Shown here: positions 1-8,018 of the stretch, piece after piece
Layout: every line of letters starts with the position of its first letter
Position numbering within the stretch: position 1 is the stretch's first letter
Source: Acidaminococcus hominis
Lineage (GTDB): Bacteria > Bacillota > Negativicutes > Acidaminococcales > Acidaminococcaceae
NCBI RefSeq assembly: GCF_021044795.1
Contig: NZ_JAJNOP010000028.1
Reading direction: 5' to 3' (one strand)
DNA length: 30,129 nucleotides
The notes under the pieces: generated by a model
Seen by the model: the letters and a program-made list of their open reading frames with translations, nothing else
Told to the model about the DNA's origin: nothing
Database searches by the model: none
Made by a program: the position numbers and the translations under genes

Positions 1-48
1 TCGGGAACGTCCCGCCAGCAGAGCGCTACTTCCCGGCACTGCTGCTCA

Positions 49-1260
49 ATGCTGCAATGTCTGCTGCCTGATACATTTAGAAATTCATCGATTTTGGTCT
101 TGACAAACGTGCCACTATATACACTGGGCTTAATTGGCTTGATTATTATGTGTGGAGCTGGATTAGGCGCAGTTATGAGCGAAGCGCATGTGACACATAC
201 ACTGGTACATTGGATTGTCAAATATATAGGGGTGAAGACGGAAAAACGTGCCATCCTTTGCGTTATTATAACGACAACTCTCGTATGCGGCCTTTTGGGT
301 ACACTAGCTGGCGGCTGTGCTATTATTGCCCCCATTTTGATTCCTGTTGTAGCTGCTGCTGGACTAAAACCAGCAACTGTTGCATGCTTATTCCAGTCCT
401 CTGGGGAAACAGGACTTATCTGGGGCCCTTTTACCGGACCGACGGTTGCACTATTGGCAATTACGGGGCTGAGCTATGGCAGAATGATGCTTTGGGCAGC
501 TATCCCGTACGGCTTGATTTGGCTTGCTGTTATTTACTGGTGTGGGACTCGCATTCAGAAGGATCCTTCTTATGACGAAGTGTATGTGCTGTCGGAGGAT
601 GAAAAGCAAACCGCAGAAGTTAGCAGCGGAGAAAAAAGAACAACTGTAATTTTCATTCTTGGCTTTTTAGGCCTTTTAGCTTACAGCATGATGACCCATC
701 AGGGAACGGCATACACCGTATTTGTTATGCTGACCTTGGCTGTAGTTATTGCAGTTTTCAGCAGAATGTCTCTATCCACGATGTTCAAAGCATTCTCTCA
801 AGGAATGGGGAAAATGAGTGGTACTTTCCTGCTGTTCATCTTCTTAAACATGATGCTGGAATATATCAATCTGGGGCATGGTTTTGAGGCATTGGGTAAG
901 TGGTTCCTCCAATTCGTAGGAGAAGGAAGCCGGGCCACTGTTGTAATATTAGGCACGTTGGTAGGGTCCTTTGGTATCAATGGCGGTGCTGTTGCACAAT
1001 TGCAGGTTACCAATGACCTGTTTATCGAGGCAGTTAAAGCAACACAGGTTCCTGAAGAAGTATGGGCTTTGGCCTTGATTTGCGGCTCCCGGGTAACTAC
1101 GTCTATTTATCCTGGGTCTAATATGATAGCACCTATGGGGTTGGCAAGAAGTGAGAGCATCAAAGCTATGCTATTCGGCGGTTGGTGTGTTTCCATGGTA
1201 TCTATTGTGTTTATCGTTATCTGGGCCATTGTAGGTATGCCGATATTCTTCCCGGTTTAA
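49..1260 (+). CDS. Ion-transporter-superfamily permease, 5' partial with a frame break
   Basis: Integral membrane protein made of many hydrophobic helices with glycine-rich turns such as GAGLGAVMSE, GTLAGGCAIIAPIL and SFGINGGAVAQLQ. This suits a secondary transporter of the NhaC/GntP-like ion-transporter superfamily; the substrate cannot be read from sequence. The ATG at 49 is unlikely to be a true start. A different frame, open from position 3, reads NVPPAERYFPALLLNAAMSA, which is transporter-like, and stops at TGA 69-71. Dropping one base (T69) joins it smoothly to DTFRNSSILVLTNV in this frame. So the gene probably begins upstream of the window and carries a one-base insertion or a sequencing error. 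A strong terminator follows the stop codon. The family name is uncertain; the membrane transporter call is firm. Confidence 0.6.
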   Translation: MLQCLLPDTFRNSSILVLTNVPLYTLGLIGLIIMCGAGLGAVMSEAHVTHTLVHWIVKYIGVKTEKRAILCVIITTTLVCGLLGTLAGGCAIIAPILIPVVAAAGLKPATVACLFQSSGETGLIWGPFTGPTVALLAITGLSYGRMMLWAAIPYGLIWLAVIYWCGTRIQKDPSYDEVYVLSEDEKQTAEVSSGEKRTTVIFILGFLGLLAYSMMTHQGTAYTVFVMLTLAVVIAVFSRMSLSTMFKAFSQGMGKMSGTFLLFIFLNMMLEYINLGHGFEALGKWFLQFVGEGSRATVVILGTLVGSFGINGGAVAQLQVTNDLFIEAVKATQVPEEVWALALICGSRVTTSIYPGSNMIAPMGLARSESIKAMLFGGWCVSMVSIVFIVIWAIVGMPIFFPV

Positions 1261-1271
1261 TCGTTAGTTGG

Positions 1272-1319
1272 AAAAAGGAGTATTCGAGACTATAAATGTC
1301 TATCGAATACTCCTTTTTT
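1272..1319 (+). terminator. Intrinsic terminator after the permease
   Basis: A perfect 16-bp inverted repeat, AAAAAGGAGTATTCGA at 1272-1287 and its complement at 1303-1318, with a 15-nt loop. The right arm ends in a T run. Confidence 0.85.
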
Positions 1320-1367
1320 CTAAGAAAAGCAAGAATGCTGTATAATAGGAGAGATGAGGTGAATCAA

Positions 1368-2225
1368 ATGGCAATATTAGAAATCATTGATGGAAAATAT
1401 GATACCCTAACAAAAAATCAAAAGAAATTAGCTGATTATGTACGCAATAATTTGATTGAAATAGCATTTATGAATATTATCACGTTAAGCCAAAAATCTG
1501 GTGTTAGCACCTCTACCATTACTCGTTTTGTTAAAGTATTGGGATTTAATTCCTTTCCAGAATTTCAAGAGGCAGTACAGAAGATTGCAAAGAAAGAGAT
1601 TTCTCCTGTAAAAGAATTCCGGTTTTGGGTAACAGAAACTCCTAAAAAAGATATGTTGTATGATCAGATAGAAGAGGCAAAATCGGCTTTAGATAATTTA
1701 TATAGTGAAGAAACATATAAAACCCTTGAAGCTGCATGTACGGCAATTAAAAAAGCTGGAAATGTGTACATATTAGGCTCACGTTCCACTTTTTCTATGG
1801 CATATTTTTGTTATCACTTTATGAAGCGGGTAAAAGAAAATGTAATATTGCTAGAAAACCGTAATGATGATATATCCTTACTGCTTCAATATGTTACAAA
1901 AAATGATTTTTTGATTGTGATTGGATATCCTAAATATACTCGATTTACCATTCAAATTATGCATTTCTTTTCTGATATAGGCAGTAAAATCCTTTCAATT
2001 ACAGACAGCCAAACATCTCCGCTGGCGCAAGGAGCCGATTACTTAATTGTAGCGAAGAACAAATTGAAAATTTATTTTGTTACAACCATTACCATTTTAA
2101 ATACACTGATGGTAATGATTAGCCGGATGGATCCCCAGGCACATATACGGTTGTTTGAAGAAGAGAATACTGTCACGCGGAAGTTGAATGTATATGAATC
2201 GTATGAAGAAAATGAGGAAAAGTAG
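1368..2225 (+). CDS. RpiR/MurR-family transcriptional regulator
   Basis: DNA-binding regulator with the RpiR layout: an N-terminal helix-turn-helix (residues about 1-75, including the recognition region SGVSTSTITRFVKVLGF) and a C-terminal SIS sugar-phosphate-binding domain (about 115-245, including VYILGSRSTFSMAYF). Family members sense phosphosugars. The ATG at 1368 gives a standard RpiR N-terminus (MAILEIIDGKYDTLT). A GTG at 1359 is also possible, because AGGAGAG lies 5 nt before it. The longer open frame from 1296 overlaps the preceding terminator and is unlikely. A TATAAT at 1341-1346 may be its -10 box. The target is unknown; the permease just upstream is a candidate. Base composition is AT-rich compared with the right half of the window. 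Confidence 0.88.
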   Translation: MAILEIIDGKYDTLTKNQKKLADYVRNNLIEIAFMNIITLSQKSGVSTSTITRFVKVLGFNSFPEFQEAVQKIAKKEISPVKEFRFWVTETPKKDMLYDQIEEAKSALDNLYSEETYKTLEAACTAIKKAGNVYILGSRSTFSMAYFCYHFMKRVKENVILLENRNDDISLLLQYVTKNDFLIVIGYPKYTRFTIQIMHFFSDIGSKILSITDSQTSPLAQGADYLIVAKNKLKIYFVTTITILNTLMVMISRMDPQAHIRLFEEENTVTRKLNVYESYEENEEK

Positions 2226-2312
2226 GAATGCATGTGTGTTTGGTCAAAAAGCCTTTGTCTATGTTAAGGTAGTTGATGAAAAAATAGATTTTCTGCTGTT
2301 ATTTACCGTCAT

Positions 2313-2329
2313 ATGTTATAAAATAACAT
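2313..2329. promoter_or_regulatory. Inverted repeat upstream of the LysR gene
   Basis: ATGTTAT, AAA, ATAACAT: perfect 7-bp arms with a 3-nt spacer, 83 bp before the LysR start. It contains a T-N11-A pattern as in LysR-family boxes, so it may be an autoregulatory site. That role is inferred. The rest of the 186-bp gap shows no gene. Confidence 0.4.
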
Positions 2330-2411
2330 AAAAGTGAACTTATGCAACTTTGTAATTAGCTAGGCGTTTTTAAGCGGTGGAAAGTTTTTGCTTATAGGGG
2401 AGGACGCTGTT

Positions 2412-3308
2412 ATGAACTTACTTCAGCTGCAATATTTTCTAGCAGTTTGCCAGGAAGAAAATTTTACCCGGGCTGCTGCCAAAATTCATGTGACGCAGCC
2501 AACGTTGACCAAAGCCATTAAAGAATTGGAAAAAGAATTCCAGGTTCCTCTGCTGTACCGGGGCAGGCATGGGGTGCTGCCTACAACGCCGGGAGAAACT
2601 TTGCTTAGCATGGCTGTCCCTATACTTCAGGAAACAAAATATCTGCAGCAGGTGATGGAGAGCTATGCCTCCAGCCAGCAGGTGCTGCGGTTGGGAACTA
2701 CGTTTATGACGAATGTGTCCTGTTTCCCCAGTTTTTACCAGTGTCTTCATGAACGATTTCCAAAAGTGGAAGTAAATGTTACCTCTGATTTAACCCACAA
2801 TTTACTTCCTAAATTGGAGAATGGGCAGGTGAACTTGCTGCTGGTTCCCTATCCGCCGGAAAACTGCCGGTATCCCTATTTTCTTTGGTGTACTCGCCGC
2901 TTTCTGTTTGTGGTGCCGGAAAATCATCCTTTGGCTAATAGAGAAAAGGTGGGATTCAAGGATATCTGTCATGAGCCGTTGATTTCTTATTTTGGAGATC
3001 AATATCTGATGCGTCATGGCTTGCCGGAGAAATTTAAGAAAGCAGGTGGAGAATTAAAAATCATCCATCGCTGCAACCAGATCCAAATTATGCAAGAACT
3101 GATTCGTAAAGGACTGGGCTGCGGCTTTATGATGGAAGACTCTTTCAAACCGGGCGATGGAGTGGTAGGGCTTCCCTTGGAGGATGAATTTACTACCAAT
3201 GTGTATGTGATTTGGAATAAGGAATTTGAAAAAATATTCTTCTTTAAAGATATCATCAAATATCTGCAGCGTCAGGCTAAAGAGAAGAACAAAAGGCTCC
3301 AGCTATGA
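2412..3308 (+). CDS. LysR-family transcriptional regulator
   Basis: 298 residues. The N-terminal winged helix-turn-helix is typical (MNLLQLQYFLAVCQEENFTRAA, then THPTLTKAIKELE-like text reading TQPTLTKAIKELEKE). A substrate-binding domain follows from about residue 90 to 290. The start at 2412 is chosen because GGGGAGG lies at 2396-2402, ten bases before it; the 8-codon longer frame lacks a ribosome site. It is co-directional with and just upstream of the SLC13 permease and hydrolase operon, whose promoter holds an inverted repeat with LysR-box spacing. The likely job is sensing the transported anion or its product and controlling that operon. The family call is firm, the target is inferred. 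Confidence 0.92.
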   Translation: MNLLQLQYFLAVCQEENFTRAAAKIHVTQPTLTKAIKELEKEFQVPLLYRGRHGVLPTTPGETLLSMAVPILQETKYLQQVMESYASSQQVLRLGTTFMTNVSCFPSFYQCLHERFPKVEVNVTSDLTHNLLPKLENGQVNLLLVPYPPENCRYPYFLWCTRRFLFVVPENHPLANREKVGFKDICHEPLISYFGDQYLMRHGLPEKFKKAGGELKIIHRCNQIQIMQELIRKGLGCGFMMEDSFKPGDGVVGLPLEDEFTTNVYVIWNKEFEKIFFFKDIIKYLQRQAKEKNKRLQL

Positions 3309-3317
3309 TATTTATAG

Positions 3318-3347
3318 GGCTTTCCTCTAAGGAGGAGAGTCTTTTTT
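3318..3347 (+). terminator. Intrinsic terminator after the LysR gene
   Basis: GGCTTTCCTC (3318-3327) pairs with GAGGAGAGTC (3332-3341) through ten pairs including two G-U, with a 4-nt loop, followed by six T. Confidence 0.75.
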
Positions 3348-3395
3348 GTGTGCAAAATCTTGTATGAAAATATTGCATGTAAAGTAAAAGAATGC

Positions 3396-3428
3396 GAATT
3401 TCACAAAATCGTGAAAATTCCGTATACT
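3396..3428 (+). promoter_or_regulatory. Promoter with overlapping operator for the permease-hydrolase operon
   Basis: -35 TTCACA (3400-3405), 17-bp spacer and -10 TATACT (3423-3428). An inverted repeat, TTTCAC (3399-3404) and GTGAAA (3411-3416), covers the -35 box and the spacer; the arms extend imperfectly to GAATTTCAC and GTGAAAATTC. This position would let a regulator, plausibly the adjacent LysR protein, block or recruit polymerase. The promoter is seen, the regulator is inferred. Confidence 0.65.
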
Positions 3429-3473
3429 TATCACAACAGAATATTCTGAAACTAACATGAAGGGGGAATTTGT

Positions 3474-4778
3474 ATGACCCTGCCCATTATTACTACGTTA
3501 GTAGTAATTGTGCTTATGACAATTTCATTTTTGACAGAACTATTGCCTTTGGGTTTCACTGCTCTAATGGTACCGGTACTTCTGCAGGGTACTGGACTAT
3601 TGACGGGAAAGGAGGCCTGGGCAGGCTTTTCCAACAGTACAGTCATTACGTGGATTGGACTTTTCATTATCGGCGGTGTGTTCGCAAAAACCAGTTTCAC
3701 CAATAAAATTAAATATTTTGTGAGAAATCACACTGGCGGTAATCCTATTAAGATTATGGTGATTATTTTAGCTTCTTGTACGATTATGGGGCTTATGACT
3801 ACCGCCACCGCAACTTTGGCGGCTGTAACTCCTATTTTGATGGAAATTTGTGATGATACAGGCCTGGACAAAAAGCGGGTATTTAAATCCGTAGCAGATG
3901 TAAGCACTTGGGCTTGCGTACAGATGTTGCCCATTGGCAGTTCTCTCAGCTATTTTCTGTTGTTTAACCAGTACTTGGAAGGCGCTGGTGCAACGGTCCG
4001 CTATGGCCTCTTGGATATGACTTGGATTAAATTTCCTATGTGGCTGGTGTTGGTTGCCTATTATTTGTTTATCAGCAGGCATTTTGGCAAGAAAGCGGGC
4101 ACAGAAGAGCGGAAAGAAGCAGAAGAGGCTGCCGCCCCGAAAAACGATAAACTCAGCCAGCTGACCCCTGTCCAGGAAAAATGGGCCGTCTTCATTTTCA
4201 TTGCCAATATGATTTTCATGATTGTGGCAAGCATTACAAAGCTGGTTCCTGTGTATCTGATTAGCACCAGTTTTGCTTCTCTTGCCGTAGGTCTGAAGCT
4301 GATTAGCCAGAAGGAAGCTCTGAATTCGGTAAGCTGGAGTGTTATTTTTCTGGTGGCTGGGACCTTGCCGTTGTCTACCGCCATTAACAAATCTGGTACC
4401 GGACGTTGGATTGCCCACCTGATGGCAACCACGTTCCCTTCCTTGAATAATGCAGTCCTACTGGCAACGGTATTTTGTATTGTTACCATGCTTGCTACCC
4501 AGTTTATGAGCAATACGGCTGTATGGGCAGTATTTGCGCCCATTGCTGCCAATATGGCTCTCAATATGGGAATGGATCCCCGGCTGACCGTATCCGGAGT
4601 AGCCTGTGGCGCACTGATTTGTTTTGCAACGCCTATGGCAGCTACGGCTGGCGGCTATACCTATGGTATTTGTAATTTCAGCATGAAAGAATTTTTTAAA
4701 ATTGGCTGGCTGCCCTGTGTCCTTATGACATTGGCCTTTGTTCTCTGGGCGCCAATTGTCCTGCGTTTAATCTACTAA
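3474..4778 (+). CDS. SLC13/DASS-family anion permease
   Basis: 434-residue inner-membrane carrier of the divalent anion/sodium symporter group, which takes up di- or tricarboxylates, sulfate or similar anions. The two-fold repeated architecture shows as AGFSNSTVITWIGLFIIGG near residues 50-68 in the first half and TQFMSNTAVWAVFAPI near 342-357 in the second. The SNT at 346-348 matches the family's sodium-binding motif, and GLMTTATATLAAVTPIL (about 106-122) is the first-half counterpart. A charged cytoplasmic loop (about 205-240) separates the halves. The RBS is GGGGG just before the start. It forms an operon with the hydrolase 27 bp downstream and follows a LysR regulator. The exact substrate is unknown. 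Related ArsB/NhaD-type carriers are a less likely alternative. Confidence 0.85.
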   Translation: MTLPIITTLVVIVLMTISFLTELLPLGFTALMVPVLLQGTGLLTGKEAWAGFSNSTVITWIGLFIIGGVFAKTSFTNKIKYFVRNHTGGNPIKIMVIILASCTIMGLMTTATATLAAVTPILMEICDDTGLDKKRVFKSVADVSTWACVQMLPIGSSLSYFLLFNQYLEGAGATVRYGLLDMTWIKFPMWLVLVAYYLFISRHFGKKAGTEERKEAEEAAAPKNDKLSQLTPVQEKWAVFIFIANMIFMIVASITKLVPVYLISTSFASLAVGLKLISQKEALNSVSWSVIFLVAGTLPLSTAINKSGTGRWIAHLMATTFPSLNNAVLLATVFCIVTMLATQFMSNTAVWAVFAPIAANMALNMGMDPRLTVSGVACGALICFATPMAATAGGYTYGICNFSMKEFFKIGWLPCVLMTLAFVLWAPIVLRLIY

Positions 4779-4805
4779 CTTTAGGATAAAAGGAGTGTAG
4801 GTCCT

Positions 4806-5651
4806 ATGGAAACCAAAGAAGAGAGAGCAGCACGCTTGGCTGCTTTAATGAAAAAATTGCACGGCTTTTATGCAGAACCTTGGAAATTGTACCATGAACC
4901 CTTTCATGTCGCAGGGCCAATTTATTTTGTTGGCAATACGTATGTATCCACCTTTTTGCTGGATACCGGAGAAGGGCTGATTCTTATCGATCCGGCTTTT
5001 AAAGAAACACAATACCTGCTTTTTGACAGTATTCGTGCTTTGGGTTTTGATCCTCATGACATTCGCCATATTTTCTTGTCCCATGGGCATGTAGACCATG
5101 TGGGTGGGACCCGGTATCTTCAGGAATACTCTGGGGCTCAGGTCTGGCTAGGAGAACCGGATGCCTTTTTCTTTACAGAGCGGCCAGATTTAATTATTGA
5201 TGCGGACCATGTACCACCTTTTACCATTAATAACTATTATGATTATCATAAGGAGTTTCAGATGGGAAAGGTAAAGATTCGTTTCATTGCTACACCGGGT
5301 CATACTCCTGGTGTAACCACCTTTGTGATTCCCGCAGAAGTAGGTGGGAAAACCGTTCTTACGGCCATGCATGGAGGACTGGGCCTCAATGGCCTCACCC
5401 GTCCGGAACTGGATGATAACCGTTTGCCCTATACTCTCCAGTCTGACTTTGTAAAAGGACTCCAGGAACTGCAGAAGTTGCCGGTTGACATTGTTTTACC
5501 TTCTCATAACCATAATTATGACATGCTGGGACGGTACAAACAATTTGGTGGAAAAGAAGAAGGCTTTATTGATCCTGGAGGCTGGCAAAAAATGCTCCAA
5601 GGTGTATTGAACCAATGCAAAAATGTAATTCCGGAAGCGTTTGAATTTTAA
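4806..5651 (+). CDS. Metallo-beta-lactamase-fold hydrolase
   Basis: 281 residues with the zinc motif HGHVDH at 93-98, a further metal ligand in TPGHTPG (H166) and a late PSHNHN. The usual GD aspartate position reads TAMHGG instead, so the second metal site resembles the B3-like subgroup that lacks the bridging aspartate. There is no signal peptide, so it should be cytoplasmic. The start has AAGGAG ten bases upstream. It is co-transcribed with the SLC13 permease, suggesting it hydrolyses the imported compound (lactone, ester or amide). The fold is firm, the substrate is unknown. Confidence 0.85.
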   Translation: METKEERAARLAALMKKLHGFYAEPWKLYHEPFHVAGPIYFVGNTYVSTFLLDTGEGLILIDPAFKETQYLLFDSIRALGFDPHDIRHIFLSHGHVDHVGGTRYLQEYSGAQVWLGEPDAFFFTERPDLIIDADHVPPFTINNYYDYHKEFQMGKVKIRFIATPGHTPGVTTFVIPAEVGGKTVLTAMHGGLGLNGLTRPELDDNRLPYTLQSDFVKGLQELQKLPVDIVLPSHNHNYDMLGRYKQFGGKEEGFIDPGGWQKMLQGVLNQCKNVIPEAFEF

Positions 5652-5720
5652 GGGGGAAAATGCGCCTAAATTACGAAAAGTTAGCTCAGAGTATCATTTT
5701 TCTAATTTTTGTCGTTAAAT

Positions 5721-5780
5721 AAAATAAAGAACAGACCCCGAAACCGATATAATACAGTTTTGGGGTCTGTTCTTTATTTT
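5721..5780. terminator. Long perfect terminator hairpin
   Basis: A 19-bp perfect stem (5721-5739 with 5762-5780), A-rich on the outer left and T-rich on the outer right, with a 22-nt loop. It ends the permease-hydrolase operon. It also marks the end of the AT-rich left part of the window. Confidence 0.85.
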
Positions 5781-6080
5781 AAGCTCAGGCACAGTTGCTC
5801 AGTGTGCTTAATTTCATGAATAGGGTGGCAAGTATCGCCGGCATGGTGGCCTAAATTCTGCGGTAAGGTGGAAGAAAAACACCGTGCAGGTGGGCCTAAT
5901 CAGACCGGAATATGCAAGCATACTGCTTACCATCTCTGTCGACAGACTCATTTCCGTTTTCCAGGCCACTATTCAGAACGTGACTACCGAATATGTTGTG
6001 AATTTATGCATAACCTGCATAAATAGATGCAGAAAACCCATTTTTCATTAGTTTGCAAATAATTTATACTATTCTTATAA
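5781..6080 (+). promoter_or_regulatory. Gene-free stretch with a palindrome and promoter before the esterase
   Basis: No convincing gene lies between the terminator and the esterase. TTTATGCA (6003-6010) and TGCATAAA (6016-6023) form a perfect 8-bp inverted repeat with a 5-nt spacer. Possible promoter elements follow: TTTGCA (6052-6057) with TTATAA (6075-6080), or TATACT at 6065-6070. The palindrome is a candidate operator; no regulator family is assigned. Confidence 0.4.
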
Positions 6081-6108
6081 CTGAAAGGCATACAGGGAGG
6101 TCGATTTT

Positions 6109-7884
6109 ATGAAAAACACGCGTTTGCTGCTTTCTGCTCTCTTGGCAGGTTCTTTGTCTGCCACGCTGCTGACTCCGGTGTGGGCCCAGCCGGCCCAAGC
6201 CCCTGCGGCCCAGGTAAAGCAAAAGGCCCAGCAGCAGAAGGCCGATGTTTCTGCCTACCATCAGGGGGTTCTCCAGGATACCCAATATGGTTATGTCCAA
6301 GGGGTGCAGGTGGACAAGGCCCTGGTTTGGAAAGGGGTTCCCTATGGCACGGCCCAGCGGTGGAAAGCGCCTGAGGATCCGGTGTCCTGGAAGGGCATCC
6401 TGAAAACGGATAAGCCCGGTCCCCGGGGTATCCAAGGTACTGCCGGCAATACCCAAGGGGTGGAGGATTGCCTGAACTTGGATATTTATCGGCCCAATAC
6501 CAAGGAAAACGGTCTTCCTGTGCTGTTCTTCATTCATGGGGGCAACAACCAGACAGGCCTGGCACAGCTGCCCTATATGCAGCATTTTGCAGAAAGTGCC
6601 AACGTAGTGGTTATCAGCATCAACCACCGGCTGGGCGCTTTGGGCTTTAACCCGCTGCCCGCCTTGAAACATGGTACGCCCCAGGAAAATTCCGGGAACT
6701 TTGCCGTTCTGGATATGATTCAGGGCCTGGATTGGACCAAGGAAAATATTGCCAACTTTGGCGGTGACCCCAACAATATCACCATTTCCGGCTTCTCCTC
6801 TGGCGGCCGGGATGTCATGGCCCTTTTGATTTCCCCGGCAGCCAAGGGCAAGTTCCAAAAAGCCCTGTCCTTCAGCGGCGGTATGACCACCTCTAAGCCC
6901 GCCTGGGCCCAGAAGATTTTTGCCCAGCATTTTGCACCCCTGGCGGTAGCGGACGGCATGAAAAAGAATACCAAGGAAGCCGCCAAGTGGCTGCTTCAGG
7001 ATAAACCTGAAGTGGCAGCCTATTTGAACGGCCTGTCCGCAGACCGGGTGGCCGGCGCCTTTGGCGGAGCCGCTATCCGCATGGAAGCCTTCCCGCATTT
7101 GTACACCGATGGCGTGGTGTTGCCCAAAGACGGCTTTGCCACCAAGAGCTACAACCAGGTGCCCCTGGTGATGGTTACCGGTACGGACGAATTCTCCCTG
7201 TTTATGAAAGGAGACCCGTATTTTGCCTCGGCCATTAAGGACAAGACTATCTTTACGGATCCGGTAAAACACCAGGAATATGCTTTTGCCAACAAGTACG
7301 GCGGCAAACTCTACGGCCTCTTTAACGCAGAAGAATCCGCGGAAATTATGAAGAGCGCCTACGGAGATGCACCCATTTATACCATGTCCATTGCCTACGG
7401 CAATAACCCGGAACTGGTAGGAAAAGAATCCGCCTTCCTATTGGGTTCCGTCCATGGCATTTGGATTCCCTTCGTAACTGAATTGGCTACCAACTCCGTT
7501 GCCAGCTACCCCAAAAATGCCTTCAGCAATCCCGGCGCCCTGGCCCTGCGGAAAGATATCCAGCAGTACTTAGGCAACTTCATGCGCACCGGCAACCCCA
7601 ACGGCAAGAACCTGCCCCAGTGGCAGCAGTGGACCGATACCACCAATGGTCCTTCTTCCCTGATTGTCAACGCCACCAAGGACAAAGCCGTCATCGACCA
7701 AAGCCATACCCATACCACCATTAAGGAAGTATTGGACGAAATGGCAGCCGATCAAACCCTCACCAATGCCCAAAAGAAGACCCTGATTCAGCAGGTCATG
7801 AACGGCCGTTGGTTCAGCTCCCAAATGGATGCCCGGTTCGGTTGCCACTCAATATTTGATACAATTACACGATTATCCCCTTAA
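6109..7884 (+). CDS. Secreted type-B carboxylesterase, 3' end altered
   Basis: Alpha/beta-hydrolase of the carboxylesterase/lipase family. A signal peptide (residues 1-26, ending VWA) exports it. Family landmarks: VPYG (77-80), EDCLNLDIYRP (119-129), oxyanion HGG (143-145), GNFAVLDMIQGLDW (196-209), NFGGDPNNITISGFSSGG (216-233) with nucleophile Ser230, and VHGIWIPF near residue 450 holding the catalytic His. The elbow is GFSSG rather than the usual GESAG, and HGGNN replaces the usual HGGGF, so substrate choice may differ. RBS AGGGAGG at 6094-6100. The last ~14 codons (after QMDARFG) enter AT-rich sequence containing the 13-bp repeat that borders the recombinase genes. The native C-terminus was probably replaced by island insertion. 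It may still be active, since the catalytic domain is complete. Confidence 0.85.
   Translation: MKNTRLLLSALLAGSLSATLLTPVWAQPAQAPAAQVKQKAQQQKADVSAYHQGVLQDTQYGYVQGVQVDKALVWKGVPYGTAQRWKAPEDPVSWKGILKTDKPGPRGIQGTAGNTQGVEDCLNLDIYRPNTKENGLPVLFFIHGGNNQTGLAQLPYMQHFAESANVVVISINHRLGALGFNPLPALKHGTPQENSGNFAVLDMIQGLDWTKENIANFGGDPNNITISGFSSGGRDVMALLISPAAKGKFQKALSFSGGMTTSKPAWAQKIFAQHFAPLAVADGMKKNTKEAAKWLLQDKPEVAAYLNGLSADRVAGAFGGAAIRMEAFPHLYTDGVVLPKDGFATKSYNQVPLVMVTGTDEFSLFMKGDPYFASAIKDKTIFTDPVKHQEYAFANKYGGKLYGLFNAEESAEIMKSAYGDAPIYTMSIAYGNNPELVGKESAFLLGSVHGIWIPFVTELATNSVASYPKNAFSNPGALALRKDIQQYLGNFMRTGNPNGKNLPQWQQWTDTTNGPSSLIVNATKDKAVIDQSHTHTTIKEVLDEMAADQTLTNAQKKTLIQQVMNGRWFSSQMDARFGCHSIFDTITRLSP
7855..7867. 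repeat. 13-bp direct repeat, left copy (possible att site)
   Basis: TTTGATACAATTA, identical to 11380-11392. CACTC precedes both copies at slightly different spacing. The pair exactly brackets the two recombinase genes. Confidence 0.5.
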
Positions 7885-7896
7885 ACTCTTGAACGA

Positions 7897-7929
7897 TGCA
7901 CCCTGGGGTGCAAAGTAAAATGCACCCCA
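7897..7929. repeat. Cluster of three TGCACCC half-sites
   Basis: TGCACCC (7897-7903), then TGGGGTGCA (7904-7912), eight bases, and TGCACCCCA (7921-7929). The last two form a perfect 9-bp inverted repeat. It lies between the candidate att copy and the recombinase terminator, so it may be a recombinase binding site or a hairpin ending the esterase transcript; there is no T tract. Confidence 0.5.
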
Positions 7930-7978
7930 CAAGCCCCCTTCCAGTGATGTTAAGATCAGCATGCCTGGGTTTTCAGAC

Positions 7979-8015
7979 AAAGAAAAGCCGCTCTGCATTT
8001 CCTGCAAAGCGGCTT
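7979..8015 (-). terminator. Terminator of the recombinase operon
   Basis: On the minus strand AAGCCGCT and TGCA pair with TGCA and AGCGGCTT around a short loop, followed by TTTTC TTTG. It begins 4 bp after the stop of the second recombinase. Confidence 0.7.
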
Positions 8016-8018
8016 CTT

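Noticed and set aside
63..72. Programmed +1 frameshift like prfB at GCC-TGA
   Set aside because: The slippery codon and upstream Shine-Dalgarno-like stimulator are absent; mutation or sequence error is simpler.
5820..6052. A plus-strand open frame of about 75 codons in the gap before the esterase
   Set aside because: It follows a stop codon, has no start or ribosome site, overlaps the promoter palindrome and resembles no family I know.
7570..7848. Minus-strand frames opposite the esterase, including the 402-codon one at 6064-7272
   Set aside because: Low-complexity His/Gly-rich translations typical of antisense reading of a GC-rich gene; the plus-strand protein has all family motifs.
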